Shown: positions 34,068-43,038 of the stretch, one piece after another
Position numbering within the stretch: the first letter of the stretch is position 1
Layout: every line of letters starts with the position of its first letter
DNA from: an uncultured Granulosicoccaceae bacterium
GTDB taxonomy: Bacteria; Pseudomonadota; Gammaproteobacteria; Granulosicoccales; Granulosicoccaceae
NCBI GenBank assembly: GCA_937922675.1
Contig: CALAJN010000006.1
Location: 62,001-126,000, forward strand
DNA: 64,000 nt
Reading direction: 5' to 3'
Translations under genes and position numbers: made by a program
The notes under the pieces: generated by a model
Seen by the model: the letters and a program-made list of their open reading frames with translations, nothing else
Database searches by the model: none
Told to the model about the DNA's origin: nothing

Positions 34068-36593
34068 TCAGGACTTTGCAACAACGACCTTGGTGGTCTC
34101 GCCATCCGCGCTTTTCCTTGCTGCGGCCTTCTTGCTCGCGGCAGAGGTCTTCTTCTTGGCGCGTGATTTGGCTTTTTTCTTGACCTTCTTCTTGGTGGCT
34201 TTCTTTTTACTCTCGGCAGTCTTTTTGGCGGTAGCTTTTTTCTTGCCTCGCTTGCGAGGTTCTGGCGCTTCCTCGATCATCTTTAGGCAGGTGGCAAGAT
34301 CGTACTCGTGTGCTGTCTCGTGCTTGTCCTTCGGAATCTTTGCGTTTTTGTTGCCGTCAGTGATGTACGGCCCCCATCGCCCTTTGAGGATCTGTACTTG
34401 AACCTCTCCTTGCTCGTCCTTCCACTCCCGAATGATGCGATCAATGTCAGCCTGTTTTTTCTCGGCAACAACAACCAGCGCGCGCTCAGGAGTAATGGTG
34501 TAGGGATCATCACCCTCCTTGAGCGAGACATACTTGTCGCCGTAACGCACGTACGGGCCGAAGCGGCCGATGTTGGTACTCACCGCCTCGCCCTCCGGTG
34601 TCTCACCCAGTTTGCGGGGCAGCTCGAAGAGTTTGAGCACCTCCTCAAGGGTTACGGTGCTCATGCGCTGGCCGGGCCTGAGGCCCGCAAAACGCGGCTT
34701 TTCCTCATCGTCGCGATGACCGATCTGTGCCATCGGTCCGTAGCGCCCCAGTCTGACGACAATCGGCTTGCCGGTCTTGGGATCTGTGCCTAGAGACCGT
34801 TCTTCAACCGCCTCCTCGCGGGTCACATTCTCCATCTTGTCGTCGACACGTTGCTTGAACGAGTCCCAGAACTTATCGAGCAGTGGTACCCATTCCTTCT
34901 CGCCACGTGACACGGCATCAAGTTCATCTTCGAGTTGAGCGGTGAAGTCGTAATCGACGTAAGTGTCGAAGTGCTGCGACAGAAAACGACTCACAACACG
35001 TCCGGTATCAGTGGGAAAAAAACGCCGGCTCTCTATCTCTACGTACTCGCGGTTTTGCAAGGTCGAGATGATCGAGGCATAGGTGGAAGGGCGACCAATA
35101 CCATACTCTTCAAGCGTCTTTACAAGACTCGCTTCGGAGAAACGCGGCGGCGGTTCAGTGAAATGCTGTTGCAAGAGGATGTCGGCAAGCGGTACACGAT
35201 CCCCTTCCTTCAGCTCCGGCAGGACCTTCTCGTCATCGTCTCCCTTCTTCTTGTCATCCATGTCTTCCCGATAAACACGCATAAAGCCCGGGAAGTGGAT
35301 CGTTGATCCGTTAGCACGGAAGGTGTTGCCCTCACCGCAGGCAAAATCCACCGCTACCTGATCAATGGTGGCGTAGATCATCTGGCTGGCTACAGTGCGT
35401 TTCCAGATCAGGTTGTAGAGCTTGTACTGATCCTCATTGAGGAATTTTTTCATCTCCTCAGGCGTACGCTTGACCGATGTTGGACGTATGCCCTCGTGCG
35501 CTTCCTGCGCGTTTTTGGATTTGTTTTTATAGGTGTTTGCAGCTTCTGGCAGATAGTCCTTTCCATAGCGCTCGGGAATGAGCTCGCGTAACTCGTCAAG
35601 GCAATCCTGCGACAGCGTGACCGAGTCGGTTCTCATATAGGTGATCAGGCCGACCTGCCCGTCACCGATGTCCACGCCCTCATACAGCCCTTGTGCGGTG
35701 CGCATGGTGCGCTGTGCGCCAAAGCCGAGTTTGCGCGAGGCTTCCTGTTGCATGGTTGAGGTCGTGAAGGGCGCAGTGGGGTTGCGCTTGCGTTGTTTCT
35801 TCTCCACCGTTTTGGCAACCAGAGTGCCGGCATCACCGACACCACCGCCCGTGGCAGCCTGTTCTTGAGCGCCTGCGAGTAGATGCGCCTTGGTGTCATC
35901 GGCAAGCTCTGATGAATTGACCGTGAACTGCTTGACCTTCTCGCCTCTGAGCATGGACAGGCGGGCAGTGAAGGGCTGGGTGTCTTTTTCGAGTGAGGCG
36001 TTGACGCTCCAGTATTCCTTGGGAACGAACGCCTCGATCTCATCCTCGCGCTCGCAGATCATGCGCAGTGCAGGCGTTTGCACACGCCCTGCAGACAGTC
36101 CCGCCTTGATCTTGCGCCATAACAGTGGCGACAAATTGAAGCCAACCAGGTAATCAAGTGCGCGTCTTGCTTGCTGAGCATTGACAAGGTCGTGCCCGAG
36201 CTCACGCGGATTGTCCACCGCATCCTGTACCGCGCGTTTGGTGATCTCGTGGAAGACGACGCGTTTGACCTCTTTTCCGTCAAGAGCGCCTGTCTCTCGC
36301 AACAACTCGACAAGGTGCCAACTGATGGCTTCCCCTTCGCGATCTGGGTCAGTCGCGAGCATCAGGGTGTCGGCTTTCTTGAGGGCGCGCTTTATCGCAT
36401 TGACGTGTTTCTCATTGCGCTCGATGATCTGATACTTCATTGCAAAGTCGCGCTCGGTGTCGACCGCTCCCTCCTTTGGCAGAAGATCGCGCACGTGTCC
36501 GTAGCTGGCGAGGACGGTGAAATCCTTGCCGAGATACTTTTCAATGGTCTTGCCTTTCGCCGGTGACTCGACGATGACGAGGTTCTTGCTCAT
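34068..36593 (-). CDS. topA: DNA topoisomerase I
   Basis: The type IA enzyme that relaxes negative supercoils. The N-terminal TOPRIM domain begins NLVIVESPAKGKTIEKYLG and has TDPDREGEAISWHL. The active-site tyrosine is in LITYMRTDSVTLS (about 318-330), with RPTSVKRTP and GIGRPSTYASIIS around it. The 841-residue protein ends not in four-cysteine zinc fingers, as E. coli TopA does, but in two topo-C-type repeats with NIGRFGPYVRYGDKYVSL and KGRWGPYITDG. A very Lys/Ala-rich tail of about 70 residues follows. This zinc-less form is seen in other bacteria. dprA lies 155 bases upstream on the same strand. Confidence 0.97.
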   Translation of the reverse strand: MSKNLVIVESPAKGKTIEKYLGKDFTVLASYGHVRDLLPKEGAVDTERDFAMKYQIIERNEKHVNAIKRALKKADTLMLATDPDREGEAISWHLVELLRETGALDGKEVKRVVFHEITKRAVQDAVDNPRELGHDLVNAQQARRALDYLVGFNLSPLLWRKIKAGLSAGRVQTPALRMICEREDEIEAFVPKEYWSVNASLEKDTQPFTARLSMLRGEKVKQFTVNSSELADDTKAHLLAGAQEQAATGGGVGDAGTLVAKTVEKKQRKRNPTAPFTTSTMQQEASRKLGFGAQRTMRTAQGLYEGVDIGDGQVGLITYMRTDSVTLSQDCLDELRELIPERYGKDYLPEAANTYKNKSKNAQEAHEGIRPTSVKRTPEEMKKFLNEDQYKLYNLIWKRTVASQMIYATIDQVAVDFACGEGNTFRANGSTIHFPGFMRVYREDMDDKKKGDDDEKVLPELKEGDRVPLADILLQQHFTEPPPRFSEASLVKTLEEYGIGRPSTYASIISTLQNREYVEIESRRFFPTDTGRVVSRFLSQHFDTYVDYDFTAQLEDELDAVSRGEKEWVPLLDKFWDSFKQRVDDKMENVTREEAVEERSLGTDPKTGKPIVVRLGRYGPMAQIGHRDDEEKPRFAGLRPGQRMSTVTLEEVLKLFELPRKLGETPEGEAVSTNIGRFGPYVRYGDKYVSLKEGDDPYTITPERALVVVAEKKQADIDRIIREWKDEQGEVQVQILKGRWGPYITDGNKNAKIPKDKHETAHEYDLATCLKMIEEAPEPRKRGKKKATAKKTAESKKKATKKKVKKKAKSRAKKKTSAASKKAAARKSADGETTKVVVAKS

Positions 36594-36748
36594 GAATCCG
36601 GGGCCTGGGTTCGAGCTGGGTCGATGCGGCGTGAGCCGGTCCCTGAGGGTGCCTGCTCGCCGCGCGTTAATCTAGTGGTAATCGAGCAAGGCGTCGAGTC
36701 TCGTGTGTAAACAGGGTCGGCTTGCTGCGAATATTCCTGCTGGACGAT

Positions 36749-37927
36749 CTAACTCAAGCAACGGGCATACCCACCGCTGAAATGGCGCTCGGCATGCCCC
36801 GCCAGTTCCAGTCTGGAGAGCGCAGCCAGCACGCGGGCAGGGGGCAGGGCGCACCGCAGGCACAGCGAATCAACGTCGATGGCGTCCTCCTCGAGGCAGG
36901 CTAGAGCTCGCTCGGCATCATCGTCAAGTGGCTGATGTGGCGCCGATTTTTTGTCACCACGAGCAGGGCTCATCAAGCCAGCTGCCTCTGTATCGGTGGC
37001 AAGGTCGACATCGAGTGCAGGGGAGACCAGGGCGACTATCTGCGCTGTGTCCTCCACCAGGGCCGCGCCTTCGCGTATCAGGTCGTGCCCGCCGCTGCTT
37101 TGCGCCTGGGCGATGGACCCGGGTACTGGCATGACCGCCTTGCCAAGGTCCATGGCGTGGCGAGCAGTCGTCAATGTGCCGCTGCGGCGCGCGGCTTCGA
37201 TCAAAACAACGCCATAGCTCAAGGCAGCGATCAAACGGTTGCGTTGAGGAAACCGCCAGCGATGCACACCGTCGCCACGCGGATATTCGGACACGATCGC
37301 GCCCCGCTCTGTGATCTGTCGAGCCAGGTCGTGATGTCGGGCAGGGTAGATCCGGTCAGGCCCCGTGGCGGCGACGGCAAGGGTGATACCACCGATATCG
37401 AGTGCACCTCGATGAGCGGCACCGTCTATGCCGATGGCAAGGCCAGACACCACAGAGAAGCCGTAGCCTGCTAGCTCGGACGCAAATCGCCTGGCCGTGG
37501 CAAGACCCAGGCGTGATGGGTGTCGTGAGCCGACCATGGCGATGCCCGGGCGGTCGAGTGCCGCAAGGTGGCCTGTGACAGCCAACATGGGCGGTGGGTC
37601 AGGCAAAGCCTGCAGGCCGGACGGGTAGGCGGCGTCAGTCGGGATCAGCAGATGCCTGTCGGCGGCCTGGTCAGCCCACCGGATCGTGGCCTCGGCTCTC
37701 TTGAGCGCGGCTGGATCGCGAATTCTGCGTATCAGCCGGCCCGTCAGTGGAGGCGGCCCCTCGTGCTCAGCTCGGGTGGTAAAAGCGTCATCTTCGCCAT
37801 CGAGCAGGCGTGTCAGGCGCAGGCCAAGCTGGTCAAGATCGGGTTCGATCTCGCGCAGGCCTGCCAATACGGGAGAGTTTCCGGGGGCTGCATGTGCGAG
37901 GCGCAGCCAGGCGAGGCGTTGTTGCAT
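36749..37927 (-). CDS. dprA: DNA-processing protein DprA (Smf)
   Basis: DprA binds incoming single-stranded DNA during natural transformation and loads RecA. The Rossmann-like domain has IAMVGSRHPSRLGLATARRFA, VVSGLAIGIDGAAHRGAL, YPRGDGVHRWRFPQRNRLIAALS and EAARRSGTLTTARHAMDLGKAVMPVPGS (about 125-290). The N-terminal SAM-like part and a C-terminal winged-helix-like DprA domain (LACLEEDAIDVDSLCLRCALPPARVLAALSRLELAG) complete the 392 residues. The position between a LysM gene and topA follows the conserved order. The topology smg gene often found next to dprA is absent here. Confidence 0.95.
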   Translation of the reverse strand: MQQRLAWLRLAHAAPGNSPVLAGLREIEPDLDQLGLRLTRLLDGEDDAFTTRAEHEGPPPLTGRLIRRIRDPAALKRAEATIRWADQAADRHLLIPTDAAYPSGLQALPDPPPMLAVTGHLAALDRPGIAMVGSRHPSRLGLATARRFASELAGYGFSVVSGLAIGIDGAAHRGALDIGGITLAVAATGPDRIYPARHHDLARQITERGAIVSEYPRGDGVHRWRFPQRNRLIAALSYGVVLIEAARRSGTLTTARHAMDLGKAVMPVPGSIAQAQSSGGHDLIREGAALVEDTAQIVALVSPALDVDLATDTEAAGLMSPARGDKKSAPHQPLDDDAERALACLEEDAIDVDSLCLRCALPPARVLAALSRLELAGHAERHFSGGYARCLS

Positions 37928-38000
37928 AGGTCGTCGTCCGTGACGAAAATGAAGTCTTTTCGAGAGGCCCGCGTCTGGGCGGTCCTTCCTCTAGTCTGCC

Positions 38001-38030
38001 ACGGGCCCCGCCTCCTGTGCGCGGGCCCGT
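38001..38030. repeat. GC-rich inverted repeat between dprA and the LysM gene
   Basis: ACGGGCCC (38001-38008) and GGGCCCGT (38023-38030) form a perfect 8-bp stem with a 14-base loop, just past the stop of the LysM gene and about 75 bases before the dprA start. Read in the direction of those genes there is no following T run, so intrinsic termination is doubtful. It may act as an mRNA end or processing hairpin. Confidence 0.4.
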
Positions 38031-38046
38031 TCAAAAACCGTGTCGA

Positions 38047-39312
38047 TCAAATACCGGAAACGTAGTCCTTTTCCCGTATCGGGCGTTTGGATTCCATTAC
38101 CAGCGCATAGCTGACCTTTTCAAACGACTGGAAAACCATGACCACGCCCGTTCGTGTGTTCGGCATCTTGATGCGCTGATGGCTGCGGCTACCACGCCGA
38201 TCGATGAACGAATCACCGCGCGACTCGACCGCGAGCAGGTCACCGGCTTGCACACCACTGCGCTGGCCAAGGTTGAGCACAACAACCTGATTGCGACCGC
38301 TCTGAACCATGGCATCGATAAGCGAAACAATACGGCCGTCACCACGAATCTCCGGCATGCGTGGGACGAAATCGGCGACTGCCGCAGTGGAATTATGCGG
38401 TAGCAGAATGTCTCCTTCGATCGTTTCGAGATTGTTCTCGACGATTACAAGCGTTGAGGGATCACCTGCCTTGAGCAGTCTGGCGTTAGCCACATGCGTC
38501 ACCTCATTACCGAGGTGCTCACCGGTAACCGGGTCTGTGAACGTGCCGCTGGGACGGTAGATGCCGTACTCGTTGACCGAAGGATCAATGTCGCCACGGG
38601 CATAGATCTCGTGGCCGGCTGCACTGATCAAGCGGCCTTCGTTATTGGCCACAACGTAGGGTGCCGCGTTGATTTGCGATGCTTCAACCACGCGAGGGTG
38701 AATCAGGAAGCTGCTGATCGACTCTGCCTCGATCACCGGAATGGCTTGCTCCAGAGACTCCTCGCGGATACGCGGTGACAAGCGCTCAACGCCGGGGGTG
38801 GCAGCGCCCAACAGTGGCTCACCATTGGGTCCTACCTGGCCGTTGGCAGCTCCCAAGCGTGGGACCGGCAGAGTTTGGCCGTTGCGTGAGAGCACCAGAG
38901 TAGGTCGGTTATCGACATACTCCAGGGCCAGCTCGTCACCTGGGTAGATCAAATGCGGGTTTGCGATCTCGGGGTTGTAACTCCAGATCGTGGTCCACAT
39001 CCATGGCTGTTTCAGGAAGCGGTCCGAGATATCCCACAGTGTGTCGCCTTTGATGACCGTGTAGTGATCCGGTGCATCCGGATCGAGGTCGTCGGCGTTG
39101 ATAAAGGCGCGCGGGACCACAGCGGTGTAGGAGACAGACTGCGTGTCGCTTGTGGCAACCGGTTGCGCTGGAGCTTCGGTTACCGTGGCAAAGCGCGGCA
39201 TGGAGCAGGCACCGAGTGCCAGCGTGATTCCAGCAGCGATAGCCATCAGGGCGATCGGTCGCTTTGCCTTGACCTTCGCCGGGCTGGCGTGTGTCGACAT
39301 GTTTGGGGCCAT
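38047..39312 (-). CDS. LysM-domain lipoprotein
   Basis: A roughly 421-residue exported protein. A lipoprotein signal (KVKAKRPIALMAIAAGITLALGAC) places a lipid-modified Cys at the lipobox LGAC. A LysM peptidoglycan-binding domain follows: DHYTVIKGDTLWDISDRFLKQPWMWTTIW … NPHLIYPGDEL. The remaining 300 residues are a conserved region of unknown function with QRSGVQAGDLLAV near the end. The orthologue lies divergent from def in many Gammaproteobacteria. The start is ambiguous: in-frame ATGs occur at 39360, 39345, 39312 and 39300. 39312 was chosen because a GAGGGA lies upstream of it. Confidence 0.85.
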   Translation of the reverse strand: MAPNMSTHASPAKVKAKRPIALMAIAAGITLALGACSMPRFATVTEAPAQPVATSDTQSVSYTAVVPRAFINADDLDPDAPDHYTVIKGDTLWDISDRFLKQPWMWTTIWSYNPEIANPHLIYPGDELALEYVDNRPTLVLSRNGQTLPVPRLGAANGQVGPNGEPLLGAATPGVERLSPRIREESLEQAIPVIEAESISSFLIHPRVVEASQINAAPYVVANNEGRLISAAGHEIYARGDIDPSVNEYGIYRPSGTFTDPVTGEHLGNEVTHVANARLLKAGDPSTLVIVENNLETIEGDILLPHNSTAAVADFVPRMPEIRGDGRIVSLIDAMVQSGRNQVVVLNLGQRSGVQAGDLLAVESRGDSFIDRRGSRSHQRIKMPNTRTGVVMVFQSFEKVSYALVMESKRPIREKDYVSGI

Positions 39313-39497
39313 CTTGGGCGGGTTTCCCTCGGTTTGTTCCTGCATCTCGTGAGGAACCATCGGCGGTTTCTCGCAGGACTTGACCCGGTTCGCTATGCAA
39401 TCGCAGTGCCTGCACGCGATCAGTGGTCGGGACCGGGACCGCGCAAGCGTCGTAGAATGGGGCAACGCCTGACCCGGGCTTGCCATGGTTCGTCAAT

Positions 39498-40022
39498 GTG
39501 ACGTCGCTATCGATTCTCCTGTTTCCAGATCCTTTGTTGCGACGCACTGCCGCACCCGTAGAAAACGTCGATGGGGCAGTTGTTGAACTGATCGACAAAA
39601 TGCTCGACACCATGTACGCGGCGCCAGGTATTGGCCTGGCCGCCACCCAGGTCGATGTGCATCGACGAATCGTCGTGATTGATGTGTCCGATGAGAGCGA
39701 CTCTCCGCTCGTGCTGGTCAACCCCGAGCTGGTGCTCGCAGAGGGCGAGGGAGAAATGCAGGAGGGCTGTTTGTCGATTCCCGGTGTCTACGAGACAATC
39801 AAACGCCCCAGTGAGGTCAGGGTGCGGGCCGTCAACCGCGAGGGCGAACCCTACGAACTGGACGCTGATGGTCTGTTGGCCGTGTGTATCCAGCACGAGA
39901 TCGATCACCTCGATGGCAAGTTGTTTGTTGACTACCTCTCACCGCTCAAACGCAGCCGTATCCGGCGCAAGATGGAGAAGCTAATGCGCGATGGCGATGA
40001 CGACGATGAGGCGCCGACCTGA
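39498..40022 (+). CDS. def: peptide deformylase
   Basis: Removes the formyl group from the N-terminal Met of new proteins. All three metal-site motifs are intact: [10 protein letters not shown] (about 44-53), EGCLSIPG with Cys91, and QHEIDHLDG with His133, Glu134 and His137. A GTG at 39498 gives [16 protein letters not shown], the usual beginning, and 174 residues. A TTG at 39480 would add six residues. fmt starts five bases after the stop, the classic def-fmt pair. Confidence 0.97.
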   Translation: MTSLSILLFPDPLLRRTAAPVENVDGAVVELIDKMLDTMYAAPGIGLAATQVDVHRRIVVIDVSDESDSPLVLVNPELVLAEGEGEMQEGCLSIPGVYETIKRPSEVRVRAVNREGEPYELDADGLLAVCIQHEIDHLDGKLFVDYLSPLKRSRIRRKMEKLMRDGDDDDEAPT

Positions 40023-40027
40023 TCGCT

Positions 40028-40993
40028 ATGTCGCCGAGGCTTGACTGCGATTGTTTGCGCGTGGTGTTTGCAGGGACGCCGGAGTTCGCCGCGGTCGCTC
40101 TGCAGGCGCTGTTGGACAGCAAGCACGATGTCGTGGGTGTTCTCAGTCAGCCGGATCGGCCATCAGGAAGAGGGCGCAAGCTCACTGCCAGCCCGGTCAA
40201 GTCCCTGGCTATCGCGCATGACGTGCCAGTGCAGCAGCCGTCGAGCCTGCGAGATGACACCGCTGTGGCAGAGCTTGCAGCCTTGGCACCGGATGTCATC
40301 GTGGTTGCCGCCTACGGCTTGTTGTTACCTGTGTCAGTGCTGGAGCTGCCACCGATGGGCTGCCTCAACATTCATGCGTCACTGTTACCGCGTTGGCGTG
40401 GAGCCGCGCCCATTCACCGTGCGCTGCTGGCGGGCGATGAACAGAGTGGTGTGTGCATCATGCAAATGGATGAGGGTCTTGATACAGGAGATGTGCTGCT
40501 TGAGCGCCGTGTGCCAATCGGCACCTCGGAGACCAGTGCAAGTTTGCATGACACGCTCGCAGCACTCGGTGCCAATGCGCTTGTCGATGCGCTCGAAGGC
40601 TTCTGCCTTGGTGAGTTGCAGCCCACGCCTCAGGCCACTCAAGGCGTGACCTACGCAGCCAAGCTCGACAAGAGCGAGGCGCGTCTGGATTTTTCGGAGT
40701 CAGCCGTTGCGCTTGATCGTCGCATCAGGGCCTTCAATCCCTGGCCTGTGGCGGAGACCTTACTTGGCAAGCATCGCGTGCGCGTGTGGAACAGCAGTCT
40801 TGCGCCAGTCACCAGTACACACCGTGTCGCGACACCTGGCGACATCATCGCCATCAGCGGAGATAGCATCGATGTCGCCACGGGCGCAGGAACGCTGACC
40901 GTGCACGAGTTGCAACGCGATGGTGGCAAACGTGTCTCCGCTGCATCGCTAGTTCGATCGTTGAATGCTGTCGGGCACCGTTTCGGCGCATGA
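40028..40993 (+). CDS. fmt: methionyl-tRNA formyltransferase
   Basis: Formylates Met-tRNA(fMet) using 10-formyl-tetrahydrofolate for translation initiation. The N-terminal Rossmann domain starts LRVVFAGTPEFAAVALQALL and continues with VLSQPDRPSGRGRKL. The catalytic segment NIHASLLPRWRGAAPIHRAL (Asn, His) is followed by MQMDEGLDTGDVLL (Asp). The C-terminal tRNA-binding barrel includes RIRAFNPWPVAET. The length of 321 fits E. coli Fmt (315). It overlaps rsmB by four bases (ATGA). Confidence 0.97.
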   Translation: MSPRLDCDCLRVVFAGTPEFAAVALQALLDSKHDVVGVLSQPDRPSGRGRKLTASPVKSLAIAHDVPVQQPSSLRDDTAVAELAALAPDVIVVAAYGLLLPVSVLELPPMGCLNIHASLLPRWRGAAPIHRALLAGDEQSGVCIMQMDEGLDTGDVLLERRVPIGTSETSASLHDTLAALGANALVDALEGFCLGELQPTPQATQGVTYAAKLDKSEARLDFSESAVALDRRIRAFNPWPVAETLLGKHRVRVWNSSLAPVTSTHRVATPGDIIAISGDSIDVATGAGTLTVHELQRDGGKRVSAASLVRSLNAVGHRFGA

Positions 40994-42393
40994 GCCGGTC
41001 ACACGTCAGAGCGAGGTCGAGACCCAGAGGATCAAGCCGCCATCGCAGCTCGACTGATGGGGGTGGCGGCCCGCGCATAGCTGCCGTGCGGATCATGTGT
41101 GCGGTGGCTGATCAGCAGGGTTCGTTCAGAGATCGATTGCCACAGGCTCTGGCAGGACTCGAGCCCGCTGAACGTCCTCGCTGTCAGGCGTGGTGCTACG
41201 GACTGGCCCGTTATCACGTGGCGCTCTCGGCGCGCTTGCAGCAATTGATGCAAAAGCCGCTCAAAGCCCGTGACGCAGACCTTGCCTGGTTACTGCAACT
41301 CGGCTTGTATCAGCTTGAGCACAGTGATGTACCAGCGCCCCTGGTTGTCTCCGAAACCGTTGAAGCGGTTGAACAACTCGACAAGTCATGGGCACGGGGC
41401 TTCATCAACGCGGTGTTGCGCCGGGCGGTGCGCGAGCGCGAAGCGGGCGCAGAGCCAGAGCCTGCCACCGACGCACAACGCTATGCCTTTCCAGAATGGT
41501 TGTATCAGCGACTGCTCAGCGACTGGGGCGATCGAGCGCCCGATATTGCGCAGGCTAGCAATGAGCAGGCTGCCATGTGCCTGCGTGTTGCCGGCGGAGC
41601 CGCCAATCTTGAGACCGTTGAGGCAGAATTTGACGCCGCTGGTATGCCCACCCGGCGCGGCACCCGCGCAACGGCGGCCTTGTTACTGGAGACGGCGGTT
41701 GATGTGGAATCGCTACCAGGCTTTGCTGCGGGCGCTGTGTCCGTGCAAGACGAGTCTGCTCAGCTGGCAGTTGAGTTGCTGGCCGCTGTGACACCCGAAG
41801 GTGCCCGCTTGCTTGATGCCTGTGCCGCGCCCGGTGGCAAGACGGCTCATGCATTGGACAGCGGCCGCTTTGGTCCGATCGTGGCTCTTGATCAGTCTGC
41901 GTCCCGTTTGGCACGGGTGCAACAGACACTGGATCGCCTGGGGCGCAGTGATGCAGCGAGCCTTGTGGTGGCTGATGCCGCCGAGCTTGATGACTGGTGG
42001 GATGGTAAGTCCTTTACAGCGGTATTGCTGGATGCACCCTGTAGTGGCAGTGGCGTCATTCGGCGCCATCCGGATATCAAGTTGCTACGCGACGAGGAGG
42101 ATGTCGAGGCGCTTGTGAAAACACAGGCGCGTTTGCTGGATGCTGCCTGGAAGGTACTCGCGCCCGGTGGTCACTTGTTGTACACGACTTGCTCGGTGTT
42201 CAAGTCTGAAAACGAGGATCAGGTGGCTTGCTTTATTGAGCGCCACCCGGATGCCCAGGTCTGCGCAATTGACTCCCTCGCTGGTCAAGCGCGCCCTGAC
42301 TCGGGCCCGATACTTGGCCGTCAATGGATATCCGATAGCAGCCAGGCTGGCGATGGTTTTTGGTACTCGTTGCTGACACGTCTGGCCGACTGA
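40990..42393 (+). CDS. rsmB: 16S rRNA m5C967 methyltransferase RsmB
   Basis: Methylates C967 of 16S rRNA with SAM. An N-terminal NusB-like RNA-binding domain (about 30-160) includes DLAWLLQLGLYQLEHSDVPAPLVVSETVEAV. The methyltransferase core has the SAM loop LLDACAAPGGKTAHALD, then the catalytic cysteines in LLDAPCSGSGVIRRHPDIK and YTTCSVFKSENEDQV. The 467 residues include about 30 extra Arg/Ser-rich residues at the N-terminus compared with E. coli (429). The start overlaps the fmt stop (ATGA). It belongs to the def-fmt-rsmB-trkA order. Confidence 0.96.
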   Translation: MSRSHVRARSRPRGSSRHRSSTDGGGGPRIAAVRIMCAVADQQGSFRDRLPQALAGLEPAERPRCQAWCYGLARYHVALSARLQQLMQKPLKARDADLAWLLQLGLYQLEHSDVPAPLVVSETVEAVEQLDKSWARGFINAVLRRAVREREAGAEPEPATDAQRYAFPEWLYQRLLSDWGDRAPDIAQASNEQAAMCLRVAGGAANLETVEAEFDAAGMPTRRGTRATAALLLETAVDVESLPGFAAGAVSVQDESAQLAVELLAAVTPEGARLLDACAAPGGKTAHALDSGRFGPIVALDQSASRLARVQQTLDRLGRSDAASLVVADAAELDDWWDGKSFTAVLLDAPCSGSGVIRRHPDIKLLRDEEDVEALVKTQARLLDAAWKVLAPGGHLLYTTCSVFKSENEDQVACFIERHPDAQVCAIDSLAGQARPDSGPILGRQWISDSSQAGDGFWYSLLTRLAD

Positions 42394-42400
42394 GCGGCCG

Positions 42401-43036
42401 ATGAGTCAAGTTGCCCCACGCATGAAGTTTTCAATTGCCGTACCACTCGTAGCATGTGCCATGCTTGCGTTGTTGTTTCTGGTGGCTGGCCTTGGTAGTG
42501 GTGATACGCGAGAATCTCCGGACATCATTTTCAATGACGCGCGCCTTGTGACCGAGGGCGAACGGCTGTACCTGGATGCACAGGCTGACATCGTACTACC
42601 GCAGGAGGTGCAACGTGGATTGGACAGTGGCGTACCGTTGGAGTTTGTGGTCAAGCTGACGCTATCCGAGCCGCGTTCATTGTGGCTAGACAAGCGAGTG
42701 CTCACCGAGCGCTGGCGTTACAGGCTGAACTACTACGAATTGACCCGGCATTATCGAATCAACGCGCTCGACGGGACCGGAAGTCGCAACTATCGGTCCT
42801 TGCGGCGCGCGCTGGATGGTCTTGGATCACTGCGTACGCCAGTCTCATCGCCGAGCACTGACAATACCATTGCGACCTTGCGGATACAGCTGGACAGCAC
42901 ACGTTTGCCACTACCACTGCGACCGATTCTCGGTAACCTGTTTGGCAGCCGTTTTGGTGGCAACTGGGCGGTGCGCGGTGAGCCTTATCGGTGGGCCATT
43001 GAGCTCGCCGAGTCATCCTCACAGGGGCGCAGCTGA
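42401..43036 (+). CDS. DUF4390 protein, NtrY-associated
   Basis: A 211-residue protein with an N-terminal signal anchor (FSIAVPLVACAMLALLFLVAGLG, about 9-32) and a beta-rich periplasmic part containing GERLYLDAQADIVLPQEVQRGLDSGVPLEFVVKL and LNYYELTRHYRI. This is the DUF4390 pattern, regularly found between rsmB and the ntrY-like kinase. Its function is unknown; the constant linkage suggests it modulates or reports to the kinase (inference). The ATG at 42401 is eight bases after rsmB, and the kinase gene starts three bases after its stop. Confidence 0.82.
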   Translation: MSQVAPRMKFSIAVPLVACAMLALLFLVAGLGSGDTRESPDIIFNDARLVTEGERLYLDAQADIVLPQEVQRGLDSGVPLEFVVKLTLSEPRSLWLDKRVLTERWRYRLNYYELTRHYRINALDGTGSRNYRSLRRALDGLGSLRTPVSSPSTDNTIATLRIQLDSTRLPLPLRPILGNLFGSRFGGNWAVRGEPYRWAIELAESSSQGRS

Positions 43037-43038
43037 CA

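Noticed and set aside
37981-38046. Intrinsic terminator after the LysM gene
   Set aside because: The 8-bp GC hairpin is real, but in the direction of the gene it is not followed by a T run. The only T run lies on the wrong side.
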